From Rhodobacter huangdaonensis (GTDB taxonomy: Bacteria; Pseudomonadota; Alphaproteobacteria; Rhodobacterales; Rhodobacteraceae): DNA of 64,000 nucleotides. A program made the translations under genes and the position numbers. The stretch is taken from NCBI RefSeq assembly GCF_004022465.1, contig NZ_SAVA01000007.1, positions 174,593-238,592 on the forward strand, read 5' to 3'. Of this stretch, positions 49,911 through 60,269 are shown piece after piece. Positions within the stretch are counted from its first letter, which is position 1. Each line of letters starts with the position of its first letter. Below the pieces are notes generated by a model, which was not told the origin of the DNA, made no database searches, and was given only the letters and a program-made list of their open reading frames with translations.

Positions 49911-52175
49911 ATGACCCAGACACCCACCCGTGAACAGATCCTCGCCTGGCTTGCCGACCATCCCGATGCCGGCGCCAAGCGCGACATTGCCCGCGCCTTC
50001 GGCCTGAAGGGCGCGGAGAAGATCGAGCTGAAACGCCTGCTCAAGGAGATGGCCGAGGAGGGCGTGATCGCCCGCCGCCGGCGCAGCTTCCACGACAGCA
50101 CGCGGCTGCCGCCGGTCACCGTGCTGCAGGTGCTGGCCCCCGATGCCGCGGGCGATCTCTGGGCAAAGCCGCTCGAATGGGGCGGCGAGGGCGAGGCGCC
50201 GCGCTGCCTGGTGCTGCCCGCGAAGGGCGAGCCGGCACTTGGCGCGGGCGACCGCATCCTTGCCCGCATCGCCGAGGTCTCGGGTGCGGATCATGCCTGG
50301 GAGGCGCGGCCGATCCGCAAGATCGGCAGCGCGCAGCACCGCATCGTCGGCATCTTCCGCAAGGGCGCCGAGGGCGGGCGGATCGTGCCGATCGACAAGG
50401 GCGAGACCAAGGAATGGGTGGTGCCGGCGGGCGCCACCAATGACGCGCGCGACGGCGAGCTGGTCGAGGCGGAACAGTCCGGCCCGAAGGGGCGGCTCGG
50501 CCTGCCGAAGGCGCGCGTGCTCGACCGGCTGGGCGACCCGGCGGCGCCGCGCGCGGTCTCGCTGATCGCGATCCATCAGCACGGCATCCCCGACGACTTC
50601 CCCGATGAGGTCATCGCCGAGGCCGATGCCGAGACGCCCGCGGGTTTCGAGGGCCGCGAAGATCTGACCGCGCTGCCCTTCGTCACCATCGACCCGGCCG
50701 ACGCGCGCGACCGCGACGACGCCTGCCTTGCGCTGCGCGACGACGATCCGGCGAACGAGGGCGGCTTCCTGCTGTGGGTGGCGATTGCGGATGTCGCGCA
50801 TTACGTCCGCCCGGGCTCGGCGCTCGACCGCGAGGCAAGGAAGCGCGGCAACTCGACCTATTTCCCCGACCGCGTCGTGCCGATGCTGCCCGACCGGCTC
50901 TCGGGCGATCTGTGCTCGCTGCACGAGGATGTGCCGCGCGCGGTGCTGGCGGTGCGGATGAAGGTCAGCTCCTCGGGGCAGAAGATCTCGCATCGCTTCA
51001 CCCGCGGCATCATCCGCTCGGTCGCCTCGCTCGAATATGCGCAGGTGCAGGCCGCCCGGGACGGCCGCCCCGACGCCAGGACCGAACCGCTGGTGCAGGA
51101 GGTCATTGCGCCGCTTTACGACTGCTACGGCGCATTGGCGAAGGCGCGGGCGGCGCGCCAGCCGCTCGACCTCGACCTGCCCGAGCGGCAGATCGTGATC
51201 GGCGAGGATGGCAAGGTCACCTCGGTGCGGTTCAAGGAGCGCATCGACGCGCACCGGCTGATCGAGGAATTCATGGTGCTTGCGAACGTCGCGGCGGCCG
51301 AGGAGCTCGAGCGGCTGCGCCGGCCGCTCCTTTACCGCGTGCACGAGGAGCCGAGCCCTGACAAGATCGAGGCCCTGCGCGAAGTGGCGCAGGCCTCGGG
51401 CTTCACGCTGGCCAAGGGCCAGGTGCTGAAGACCGCGCATCTGAACCGGCTGCTGTCGCAGGCCGAGGGCAGCGAGTTCGACGAGCTCGTCAACATCTCG
51501 ACGCTGCGGGCGATGACGCAGGCCTATTACGCGCCGCACAACCTCGGCCACTTCGGGCTGGCGCTGCGTTCTTATGCGCATTTCACCTCGCCGATCCGCC
51601 GCTATTCCGACCTGATCGTGCACCGTGCGCTGATCTCGGGCCACGGCTGGGGCAAGGACGGGCTCAGCCCCGCCGACATCGACACGCTCGAGGAGACGGC
51701 ACAGCACATCTCCGAGACCGAGCGCCGCTCGATGGCGGCCGAGCGCGACACCACCGACCGCTATCTTGCCGCCTATCTGAGCGACCGCGTCGGCAGCGAG
51801 TTCGGCGGCCGGATCTCGGGCGTGCAGAAGTTCGGCGCCTTCGTGAAGCTCGACGAGACCGGCGCCGACGGGCTGGTGCCGGTGCGCTCGATCGGGCGCG
51901 AGTTCTTCCACTACGACCCCGAGGCGCAGCAGCTGATCGGCGCCGAGACCGGCACGGTGATCGGCATCGGCCAGCGGGTACGGGTGCGTCTGGCCGAGGC
52001 GGTGCCGCTGACCGGCGGGCTCGAGCTTGAACTCCTCGAGGTCGAGGGGGCGGCGCTGCCCGGGCCCGGCAAGGGCGGGCGCAAGCCGTTCCGTCCGGGG
52101 CGGAAGATGGCGGCGCTGAAGGCGAAGGAGCGCGGCGTCGCGCGCAAGGTCAAGCGCACGCGCAAGCCGCGCTAG
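49911..52175 (+). CDS. rnr: Ribonuclease R
   Basis: 754 aa. A winged-helix N-terminal part (REQILAWLADHPDAGAKRDIA) is followed by cold-shock-like domains, then the RNB catalytic domain with DPADARDRDDACLAL (active-site Asp cluster), and a C-terminal S1 domain (GRISGVQKFGAFVKLDETGA). A Lys/Arg-rich tail ends KVKRTRKPR. It is a 3'-5' exoribonuclease that degrades structured RNA. The 3' end overlaps the converging PLD gene by 4 nt. Confidence 0.97.
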   Translation: MTQTPTREQILAWLADHPDAGAKRDIARAFGLKGAEKIELKRLLKEMAEEGVIARRRRSFHDSTRLPPVTVLQVLAPDAAGDLWAKPLEWGGEGEAPRCLVLPAKGEPALGAGDRILARIAEVSGADHAWEARPIRKIGSAQHRIVGIFRKGAEGGRIVPIDKGETKEWVVPAGATNDARDGELVEAEQSGPKGRLGLPKARVLDRLGDPAAPRAVSLIAIHQHGIPDDFPDEVIAEADAETPAGFEGREDLTALPFVTIDPADARDRDDACLALRDDDPANEGGFLLWVAIADVAHYVRPGSALDREARKRGNSTYFPDRVVPMLPDRLSGDLCSLHEDVPRAVLAVRMKVSSSGQKISHRFTRGIIRSVASLEYAQVQAARDGRPDARTEPLVQEVIAPLYDCYGALAKARAARQPLDLDLPERQIVIGEDGKVTSVRFKERIDAHRLIEEFMVLANVAAAEELERLRRPLLYRVHEEPSPDKIEALREVAQASGFTLAKGQVLKTAHLNRLLSQAEGSEFDELVNISTLRAMTQAYYAPHNLGHFGLALRSYAHFTSPIRRYSDLIVHRALISGHGWGKDGLSPADIDTLEETAQHISETERRSMAAERDTTDRYLAAYLSDRVGSEFGGRISGVQKFGAFVKLDETGADGLVPVRSIGREFFHYDPEAQQLIGAETGTVIGIGQRVRVRLAEAVPLTGGLELELLEVEGAALPGPGKGGRKPFRPGRKMAALKAKERGVARKVKRTRKPR

Positions 52176-53755
52176 AGCATCCACTCGATCGGCAGGCGCT
52201 GCGCGATCGCAAGTGCCAGCCGCGCGCCGAGCGTGGCGCCGGGTTCGGTGCTGCGTTCCACTTCGCCCGGGCGCGACCAGCGCAGGCCGCCGGTCGGGGC
52301 AAGGGTGACGCGCCAGGCCCGTTCGGGCACGAAATCGTCGAAGGAATCGGTGATCGCCTCGGCGATCGCCGGCGCGTCGATCACCACGCCGAGCTCGGTG
52401 TTCAGCCGTATCGAGCGCGGGTCGAAGTTGAACGAGCCGATGAACACCCGCGTGCGGTCGACGGCAAAGACCTTGGCGTGCAGCTTGTTGCGCGAGAACG
52501 GCGAGGTGCCCTTCAGCCGGCGGGCGAGGAAATCGGTGGCGGGGCGGCGCTTCTCGGCGTCGGCGGCGTATTCCCACAGCTCGACCCCGCGACGCAAAAG
52601 CGGCGCGCGCCGGTGCGCATAGCCCGAATGCACGAGCGGCACGTCCGAGGCGGCGAAGGAATTCGTCAGGATCCGCACCCGGATGCCGTCGCGCGCATAG
52701 CGGGCGAGGGTCTTCACCCCGCTGCGGGTCGGCACCAGATAGGGCGAGATCAGCACGAGGTCGCGCTTTGGCGTGCCAAGCGCGCGGATCAGGTGGCGCC
52801 AGAGCATGCGCCGGCTGCCGATCCGGCCGACGATCTTCTCGGGCGGGTCGAAGACGAGCTGGGCGGGGGCAAAGCTGAAGGGCGCATCGGCGGCAAGGAC
52901 GCGGCCCTCGGCATGGGCGCGGCCAAGGGCGGCGACATAGGCTGCGGCGCCGGGGGCGGTCAGGCGCGCGGCCTCGGCCGTCAGCAGCGCCTCGGCCCGG
53001 GCGGGGGCGGGCGGCGTCAGCAGCAGGGCGGACGGTATCGAGGGCGGGGCGTTCCAGTACAGGTCGAACTGCCGCGCCACCTCGGCCACCACGGGCCCTG
53101 CCACCGCCACGTCGAGATCCATGTAGAGCCCGCCCGGCGCGAAGCGGTTGAAGTAGTCGTCGCCGATGTTGCGCCCGCCAAGGATGGCGACGGTGCCGTC
53201 GACCATCATCGCCTTGTTGTGCATGCGCCGGTTCAGCCGGTGGAAGTCGGCGAGATAGCCAAGCACCCGCAGCCGGCGCAGCGGGAAGGGGTTGAAGAGC
53301 CGCACCTCGACATGCGGCAGGGTGTCGAGCGTGGCGAGGATCTCGTCCATGCCGGCGGTGCCGTTGTCGTCGATCAGCACCCGCACCCGCACCCCGCGCG
53401 CGGCCGCGGTGCGCAACGCGCCCAGCATCAGCGCCCCGGCAGTGTCGTCCTGCCAGATGTAATACTGCAGCTCGATCGAGCGTTCGGCGGCGGCGATGAG
53501 CTCAAGCCGGGCGGCAAGCGCATCGACGGGGTCGATCAGCAGATGCACCGCGTTCAGCCCCGGATGCGCCGCAAGCCGGGCGGCGAAGGCTGTGGCCAGC
53601 CGCCCGCCTGCCGGCGGCGGCAGCGCGAAGCCCGGTGCGAAGGGGCCCTTCGGCCGCGGATGGCTGAGCCGCGCGCCGAGCAGCGTGCCTCCCGCCGAGA
53701 CGAGCGCCGCGGCAAGCGCGATCAGCAGCAGAAGGGGCAGTCCGTGCAGATGCAT
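52172..53755 (-). CDS. Phospholipase D family protein (cardiolipin synthase-like)
   Basis: 527 aa. A hydrophobic N-terminus (LPLLLLIALAAALVSAGG) precedes two HKD motifs: HNKAMMVDGTVAILGGRN near residue 180 and HAKVFAVDRTRVFIGSFNFD near 420. YYIWQDDTAGALM is also typical. Bacterial members make cardiolipin by phosphatidyl transfer or cleave phospholipids. It is the only lipid synthase of this type in the window, so I leave the symbol open. It is convergent with rnr. Confidence 0.9.
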   Translation of the reverse strand: MHLHGLPLLLLIALAAALVSAGGTLLGARLSHPRPKGPFAPGFALPPPAGGRLATAFAARLAAHPGLNAVHLLIDPVDALAARLELIAAAERSIELQYYIWQDDTAGALMLGALRTAAARGVRVRVLIDDNGTAGMDEILATLDTLPHVEVRLFNPFPLRRLRVLGYLADFHRLNRRMHNKAMMVDGTVAILGGRNIGDDYFNRFAPGGLYMDLDVAVAGPVVAEVARQFDLYWNAPPSIPSALLLTPPAPARAEALLTAEAARLTAPGAAAYVAALGRAHAEGRVLAADAPFSFAPAQLVFDPPEKIVGRIGSRRMLWRHLIRALGTPKRDLVLISPYLVPTRSGVKTLARYARDGIRVRILTNSFAASDVPLVHSGYAHRRAPLLRRGVELWEYAADAEKRRPATDFLARRLKGTSPFSRNKLHAKVFAVDRTRVFIGSFNFDPRSIRLNTELGVVIDAPAIAEAITDSFDDFVPERAWRVTLAPTGGLRWSRPGEVERSTEPGATLGARLALAIAQRLPIEWML

Positions 53756-53788
53756 GCGCCCACTCTGGCGCGTCGCGCCGGCAAAGCA

Positions 53789-53812
53789 AAGGGGCCGGGA
53801 AATCCCGGCCCC
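53789..53812 (-). terminator. Terminator of pckA
   Basis: A perfect GC-rich stem (AAGGGGCCGGGA with its complement) followed on the minus strand by a T-rich run (TTTGCTTTG). It lies 26 nt after the pckA stop codon. Confidence 0.85.
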
Positions 53813-53837
53813 TTCGGGTCACTGTCCGTTATGGTTT

Positions 53838-55436
<1,599 letters not shown>

Positions 55437-55540
55437 CTGTAGCTCCCGATGCCGTCGCGCGGCGTTCATTGGGTTCCTCCCGGCATTCCAGGCCAAATGG
55501 AATACCGATCCGGGCAGGAAGCCCGCCACGGATGCGCCCC

Positions 55541-55617
55541 TATAACATGACGTTTCGGTGATGGAACAGAATGCTTTGACGCAGTTAGCGCAACCAAGGC
55601 GATGTTTAGCGCAACCA
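55541..55617 (-). promoter_or_regulatory. pckA promoter region with a tandem 12-bp direct repeat
   Basis: TTAGCGCAACCA occurs at 55585-55596 and again at 55606-55617, exactly 21 nt apart (two helical turns). On the pckA strand they lie upstream of a GTTATAG -10-like element (at 55540-55546), at the position of an activator. The binding protein is not known. Confidence 0.55.
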
Positions 55618-55669
55618 GCACGGGAAGGTGAGGCAATTTCGCCAGACCTTCGTTTTTTTGCGCCGAGAT

Positions 55670-55697
55670 GATTCGCACAGACCGTCTGATTCGCACA
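55670..55697 (+). promoter_or_regulatory. chvI upstream region with a tandem 10-bp direct repeat
   Basis: GATTCGCACA at 55670-55679 and 55688-55697 (18 nt apart) lies about 75-100 nt before the chvI start. A promoter-like TTGATT-N17-GACAAT follows at 55705-55733. Response regulators of the OmpR type often bind direct repeats, so it may be an autoregulatory ChvI site. Confidence 0.45.
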
Positions 55698-55770
55698 TAC
55701 AGAGTTGATTCCAAGGGCCGGAAAGCGGACAATGCCGGCAATTATATAAGAGCAGTAGAGGGTACAGGAC

Positions 55771-56472
55771 ATGTCGAGGATCGCGCTGGTCGACGACGAT
55801 CGCAACATTCTGACTTCCGTTTCGATGACGCTGGAAGCGGAAGGCTACGAGGTCGAGACCTACAACGACGGGCAGGCCGCGCTCGACGCCTTCAGCAAGC
55901 GGCTGCCGGACATGGCCGTGCTCGACATCAAGATGCCGCGAATGGACGGGATGGAGCTGCTGCAGCGGCTGCGCCAGAAAACCACGATGCCGGTGATCTT
56001 CCTGACCTCGAAGGACGATGAGATCGACGAGGTGCTCGGCCTGCGCATGGGGGCGGACGACTATGTCAAGAAACCGTTCAGCCAGCGCCTTCTGGTCGAA
56101 CGGATCCGGGCGCTGCTGCGCCGCCAGGAGGTGATCGCCTCGGGCGAGGCGCCGGCGACCGACGAGAACAAGGTCATCACCCGCGGCAGCCTGACGATGG
56201 ACCCGCTGCGCCACTCGGTGTCCTGGAGGGGGCGCGAGGTCACGCTCACCGTGACCGAGTTCCTGCTGCTGCAGGCGCTGGCGCAGCGCCCGGGCTTCGT
56301 CAAGTCGCGCGACCAGCTGATGGACGTGGCCTATGATGACCAGGTCTATGTCGACGACCGCACCATCGACAGCCACATCAAGCGGCTGCGCAAGAAGATG
56401 CGCAGCGTCGATGACGAGTTCTCGGCGATCGAGACGCTGTACGGCATCGGCTACCGTTACAACGAAGAATGA
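55771..56472 (+). CDS. chvI: Two-component response regulator ChvI
   Basis: 233 aa. Receiver domain with the phosphoacceptor Asp52 in AVLDIKMPRMDG; Thr and Lys of the switch in LTSKDDE and VKKPFSQ. The C-terminal OmpR-type winged helix ends with YGIGYRYNEE. ChvI responds to ChvG, which senses acid or envelope stress in rhizobia. It overlaps chvG by 4 nt. Confidence 0.95.
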   Translation: MSRIALVDDDRNILTSVSMTLEAEGYEVETYNDGQAALDAFSKRLPDMAVLDIKMPRMDGMELLQRLRQKTTMPVIFLTSKDDEIDEVLGLRMGADDYVKKPFSQRLLVERIRALLRRQEVIASGEAPATDENKVITRGSLTMDPLRHSVSWRGREVTLTVTEFLLLQALAQRPGFVKSRDQLMDVAYDDQVYVDDRTIDSHIKRLRKKMRSVDDEFSAIETLYGIGYRYNEE

Positions 56473-58214
56473 CGTTTTCCGGACAGATGGGGACGGAGCG
56501 GGCGAACGTGACGGGCAGGAAGCGATCCGGAGCGGATGTCCTCCTTGGCGAGGACTGGGTCGGCCCCGAGAGCGTGGTCGACGAGGATCTCGCACGCGGT
56601 CGGGCCCGGCGCAGCCTGATCTCGCTCAACCGCTCGCCGCTGGCGCGCAAGATCATCACCTTCAACCTGCTTGCGATGCTGGTGATGGTGGCGGGGGTGC
56701 TCTACCTCAACCCGTTCCGCGACAGCCTGGTGTTCCAGCGCGAGAGTGCGATCGTCAGCGAGGCCGAGCTGATCGCCGATGTGTTCGAGGCGCGGATGCC
56801 GGTCGCGGCGCCGGTGAACCTTGCCGCGGGGGACGGCATCGACGTCGCCGACGTGATGCGCGGGATCGAGCTGCCCGAGGGCGCGGCGATCTATGTCTTC
56901 GACATGAGCGGCAACCTGCTTGCGGATTCCGACGAGGTCGGCACCGCGCCGCAGGAGCGGGTGACGGGGCTTGGCATCGACCAGCGCTCGACAATGATCA
57001 CCGACATGCTGAACCGGGGCTGGGAGTGGATCTCGGGGCTGGTGCGCAGCGGCGGTCCGCGTGTGCCGCAAACGGTCGACACCCGCGCGATGGTGAAAAA
57101 GCTGGTGCCGCAGGTGCGCGACGGCGCGACGGTGATGGCGACGAACCGCGACGGCGGCGGCGCGACGATCTTCTCGGTTGCCACCGGGCTCTATCAGAAC
57201 GGGCGGATGGTGGGCATGGTCGCCATGACCTCGGCCGCCGGCGAGATCGACAAGCTCGTGCGGATCGAGCGCGAACAGGTGCTGCAGATGTTCGTGGTGG
57301 CGATCATCGTCTCGATCGGGCTGAGCCTGGTGCTGGCCTCGACGATCGCCAATCCGCTGGCCGATCTGGCCCGCGCCGCCGAGATCGGCCGCGACCGCAA
57401 CGCCCGCAAGATGCAGCCCGGCCGGGTGCGCATTCCCGACCTGACGGCGCGGCCCGACGAGATCGGCCGGCTCTCGGGGGCGCTGCGCGGCATGGTCGCG
57501 GCGCTTTATGACCGGATCGACGCGAACGAGCAGTTCGCCGCGGATGTCGCGCACGAGATCAAGAACCCGCTTGCCTCGCTGCGCTCGGCCGTGGCCTCGC
57601 TGCAGGTGGTCAAGCGCGAGGATCAGCGCGCCCGGCTGCTCGAGGTGATCGACCAGGACGTGAGCCGCCTCGACCGGCTGGTCAGCGACATCTCCAACGC
57701 CTCGCGGCTCGACAGCGAGCTGGTGAAGGAGGAGGAAGAGCGCTTCGACCTGATGAAGATGGTCGGCAATCTGACCGAATATCTCGGCCAGCAGGCTGCT
57801 GAGAAGGGCGTCGATTTCATCTCCGACCTGCCGAAGGAGCCGATCTTCATCACCGGGCTCGAGGGCCGCCTGGCGCAGGTCTTCGTCAATCTGATCACCA
57901 ACGCGATCAGCTTCTGCGAGGAGGGCGACGCGGTCCGGGTCTGGGCGCGGCGGCGCGAGAACCGGGTGCTGGTGGTGGTCGAGGACACCGGCCCGGGCAT
58001 CCCCGAGGAGGCGCTGACCAAGGTCTTCCGGCGCTTCTATTCGCAGCGCCCGCCGGGGCAGTTCGGCGACCATTCCGGCCTTGGTCTCGCGATCTCGAAG
58101 CAGATCGTCGAGGCGCATGGCGGCGTGATCTGGGCCGAGAATATCCGCCCGACCGACGCCGACCCCGGCTCCGAACCGCTTGGGGCGCGCTTCGTGGTCG
58201 GCCTGCCGGTGTGA
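56469..58214 (+). CDS. chvG: Sensor histidine kinase ChvG
   Basis: 581 aa. Two membrane helices (ITFNLLAMLVMVAGVLYL near residue 60, then MFVVAIIVSIGLSLVLAS near 275) enclose a periplasmic domain of ~190 residues. HAMP, then the H box FAADVAHEIKNPLASLRSAV, N box and G box (DTGPGIPEEA, GDHSGLGLAISKQI) follow. It phosphorylates ChvI. A long N-terminal tail (~55 residues) is typical of ChvG. Confidence 0.95.
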   Translation: MTFSGQMGTERANVTGRKRSGADVLLGEDWVGPESVVDEDLARGRARRSLISLNRSPLARKIITFNLLAMLVMVAGVLYLNPFRDSLVFQRESAIVSEAELIADVFEARMPVAAPVNLAAGDGIDVADVMRGIELPEGAAIYVFDMSGNLLADSDEVGTAPQERVTGLGIDQRSTMITDMLNRGWEWISGLVRSGGPRVPQTVDTRAMVKKLVPQVRDGATVMATNRDGGGATIFSVATGLYQNGRMVGMVAMTSAAGEIDKLVRIEREQVLQMFVVAIIVSIGLSLVLASTIANPLADLARAAEIGRDRNARKMQPGRVRIPDLTARPDEIGRLSGALRGMVAALYDRIDANEQFAADVAHEIKNPLASLRSAVASLQVVKREDQRARLLEVIDQDVSRLDRLVSDISNASRLDSELVKEEEERFDLMKMVGNLTEYLGQQAAEKGVDFISDLPKEPIFITGLEGRLAQVFVNLITNAISFCEEGDAVRVWARRRENRVLVVVEDTGPGIPEEALTKVFRRFYSQRPPGQFGDHSGLGLAISKQIVEAHGGVIWAENIRPTDADPGSEPLGARFVVGLPV

Positions 58215-58217
58215 GCC

Positions 58218-58649
58218 GTGGCCGCGCCGGCCGCTGCCAACATCCATGCGACGGCGGTCGCGCTCGATGCCGGGCGCGGCGTGCTGATCCTTGGCCCCTC
58301 GGGGGCGGGGAAGTCCGCGCTCGCGCTGCGGCTGATGGCACTGGGGGCGCACCTCGTCGCCGATGATCGGGTCGATCTGCGGCACGAGGCGGGGGCGCTG
58401 CTTGCCGCGGCGCCGGCGGCGCTCTTCGGGCTGATCGAGGCGCGCGGCGCCGGCATCCTGCGCGCCACGGCGCTGGCATCTGCCCGCATCGCCCTGGTCG
58501 TCGACCTGAGCGAGCGCGAAACCGAGCGACTGCCGCCGATGCGCCACAGCGAGATTCTGGGTGTGTCCCTGCCCCTTGTGCTGCGACTGCAAGATGGCCA
58601 TCTTGAGGCGGCAATTCTGCAGTGGCTCAAGGGCGGGAGACAGGCGTGA
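58218..58649 (+). CDS. hprK: HPr kinase/phosphorylase, short form
   Basis: 143 aa, half the length of Gram-positive HprK; only the catalytic C-terminal domain is present, as usual in alphaproteobacteria. The P-loop is GPSGAGKSA (26-34); HLVADDRVDL is the second family box. It phosphorylates a Ser of HPr. The start is GTG 58218, four bases after the chvG stop. It overlaps rapZ by 4 nt. Confidence 0.93.
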   Translation: MAAPAAANIHATAVALDAGRGVLILGPSGAGKSALALRLMALGAHLVADDRVDLRHEAGALLAAAPAALFGLIEARGAGILRATALASARIALVVDLSERETERLPPMRHSEILGVSLPLVLRLQDGHLEAAILQWLKGGRQA

Positions 58650-59563
58650 GCGCAGAGCTCTCAACGGCGCAGACGGCGACCCGGGTGGTGCTGGTGACCG
58701 GACCGTCGGGGGCCGGTCGCTCGACCGCGATCGCCGCGCTCGAGGATCTGGGCTACGAGACCATCGACAACCTGCCGCTCAGCCTGGTGCCGCGCCTGCT
58801 CGACGGGCCGCTGCTGCGGCCGCTGGTGCTGGGCATCGACGTGCGCAACCGCGACTTCTCGGTCACCGCGCTGATCGAGCTCATCGACCGGCTGACCCGC
58901 GCCCCGGCGCTGCGTCTCGAGGTGCTCTATCTCGACGCGAGCCCCGATGTGCTGGTGCGCCGCTATTCCGAGACCCGCCGTCGCCATCCGCTTGCCCCCG
59001 AGGATGCCCCGCTCGAGGGGATCACCCTCGAGGTCGATCTGCTGGCGCCGATCCGGGCCCGCGCCGATGTGCTGATCGACACCTCGGCGATGAGCCCGCA
59101 CGAGCTGCGGGCAGAACTGGCGCGTTGGTTCGACCTCGGCAAGATCGCCCGGCTCGCAGTGTCGCTGCACAGCTTCAGCTACAAGCGCGGCGTGCCCCGC
59201 GGGCTCGACATGATGTTCGACTGCCGGTTCCTGTCGAACCCGCACTGGGTGCCGGCGCTGCGCCCGCTGACCGGGCTCGATCCGGCGGTCGCGGCCCATG
59301 TCGCGGCCGATCCGCGCTATCCGGAGTTCATCACGAAGGTGCGCGATCTCTTGCTTTTCCTGCTGCCGGCCCATGTTGAGGAAGGCAAGAGCCACCTTGC
59401 CGTGGGCTTCGGCTGCACCGGCGGCCAGCACCGTTCGGTTGCCGTGACGGAAAACATCGCCCGGGCCCTTGCAGAGGCTGGCTGGCAAGTGTCTAAACGG
59501 CACAGGGAACTGGAACGGCGGGCTCTGGCCCAGCCGGGGGTGAAAGAGGCAGGCGGCGCGTGA
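58646..59563 (+). CDS. rapZ: RNase adapter protein RapZ
   Basis: 305 aa from GTG 58646 (overlapping the hprK stop). Walker A is TGPSGAGRSTA. DNLPLSLVPRLL, then FDCRFLSNPHWVPALRPLTG and GFGCTGGQHRSVAVTE are family hallmarks. RapZ in enterobacteria guides RNase E to GlmZ; in alphaproteobacteria it is next to PTS genes, and the RNA target is unknown. An in-frame GTG eight codons upstream is less likely. Confidence 0.95.
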   Translation: MSAELSTAQTATRVVLVTGPSGAGRSTAIAALEDLGYETIDNLPLSLVPRLLDGPLLRPLVLGIDVRNRDFSVTALIELIDRLTRAPALRLEVLYLDASPDVLVRRYSETRRRHPLAPEDAPLEGITLEVDLLAPIRARADVLIDTSAMSPHELRAELARWFDLGKIARLAVSLHSFSYKRGVPRGLDMMFDCRFLSNPHWVPALRPLTGLDPAVAAHVAADPRYPEFITKVRDLLLFLLPAHVEEGKSHLAVGFGCTGGQHRSVAVTENIARALAEAGWQVSKRHRELERRALAQPGVKEAGGA

Positions 59564-59961
59564 TCGGGATCGTGATCGTGGCACATGGTGGTTTGGCGCG
59601 CGAGTATCTCGCAGCGGTCGAGCATGTCGTGGGACCGCAGGAGGGAATCCGCGCCATCACCATCGAGGACGACCACGACCGTGCCGCGAAGCAGGCCGAG
59701 ATCCGCGCCGCGGCCGATGCCGTCGACACCGGCGACGGGGTGGTGGTGGTGACCGACATGTTCGGCGGCTCGCCCTCGAACCTCAGCCTGCTGGCCTGCG
59801 AGGCCTGCGAGCGGGAAATCGTCTACGGTGCCAATCTGCCGCTGTTGATCAAGCTGGCGAAATCGCGCAGCCTCGGCGTCCATGCGGCGGTCGAGGCGGC
59901 GCTGGATGCCGGCCGCAAGTACATCAACAGCTATTCGGCATACGGAATGGGCGGCAAGTGA
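59560..59961 (+). CDS. PTS EIIA component, mannose family
   Basis: 133 aa. Start GTG 59560 (MIGIVIVAHGGLARE), with the phosphorylatable His9. TDMFGGSPSNLSLL is typical of EIIA-Man. No EIIB, EIIC or EIID gene is near, so it probably serves a regulatory phosphate relay rather than sugar uptake. It overlaps rapZ and ptsH by 4 nt each. Confidence 0.93.
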   Translation: MIGIVIVAHGGLAREYLAAVEHVVGPQEGIRAITIEDDHDRAAKQAEIRAAADAVDTGDGVVVVTDMFGGSPSNLSLLACEACEREIVYGANLPLLIKLAKSRSLGVHAAVEAALDAGRKYINSYSAYGMGGK

Positions 59962-60230
59962 TCATCAAGCGGGTTCTGAAGATCGTCAACGAGAAGGGGC
60001 TGCATGCGCGTGCCTCGGCCAAGTTCGTCGAGGTGGTGGAGCGGTTCGACGCCCGCGCCGAGGTCGAGAAGGACGGGATGGGCGTCTCGGGCGATTCGAT
60101 CATGGGGCTTTTGATGTTGGCAGCCTCGCGCGGAACATCTATTGAGGTTTCGACCAGCGGGGACGAAGCCGAGGCTCTGGCCGATGCGCTGCAGGCCCTG
60201 GTGGCCGACCGCTTCGGCGAGGACAGCTGA
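59958..60230 (+). CDS. ptsH: Phosphocarrier protein HPr
   Basis: 90 aa. His16 in NEKGLHARASAKFVE is the site phosphorylated by enzyme I; Ser47 in VSGDSIMGLLML is the site of HprK. It starts with GTG 59958, sharing bases with the EIIA stop. Enzyme I is not in this window. The cluster chvI-chvG-hprK-rapZ-EIIA-ptsH is compact and probably one operon. Confidence 0.97.
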   Translation: MIIKRVLKIVNEKGLHARASAKFVEVVERFDARAEVEKDGMGVSGDSIMGLLMLAASRGTSIEVSTSGDEAEALADALQALVADRFGEDS

Positions 60231-60269
60231 GGCAGGCTCGCGCACCCCGCGTTGCGCAAAGAGGGTCCG

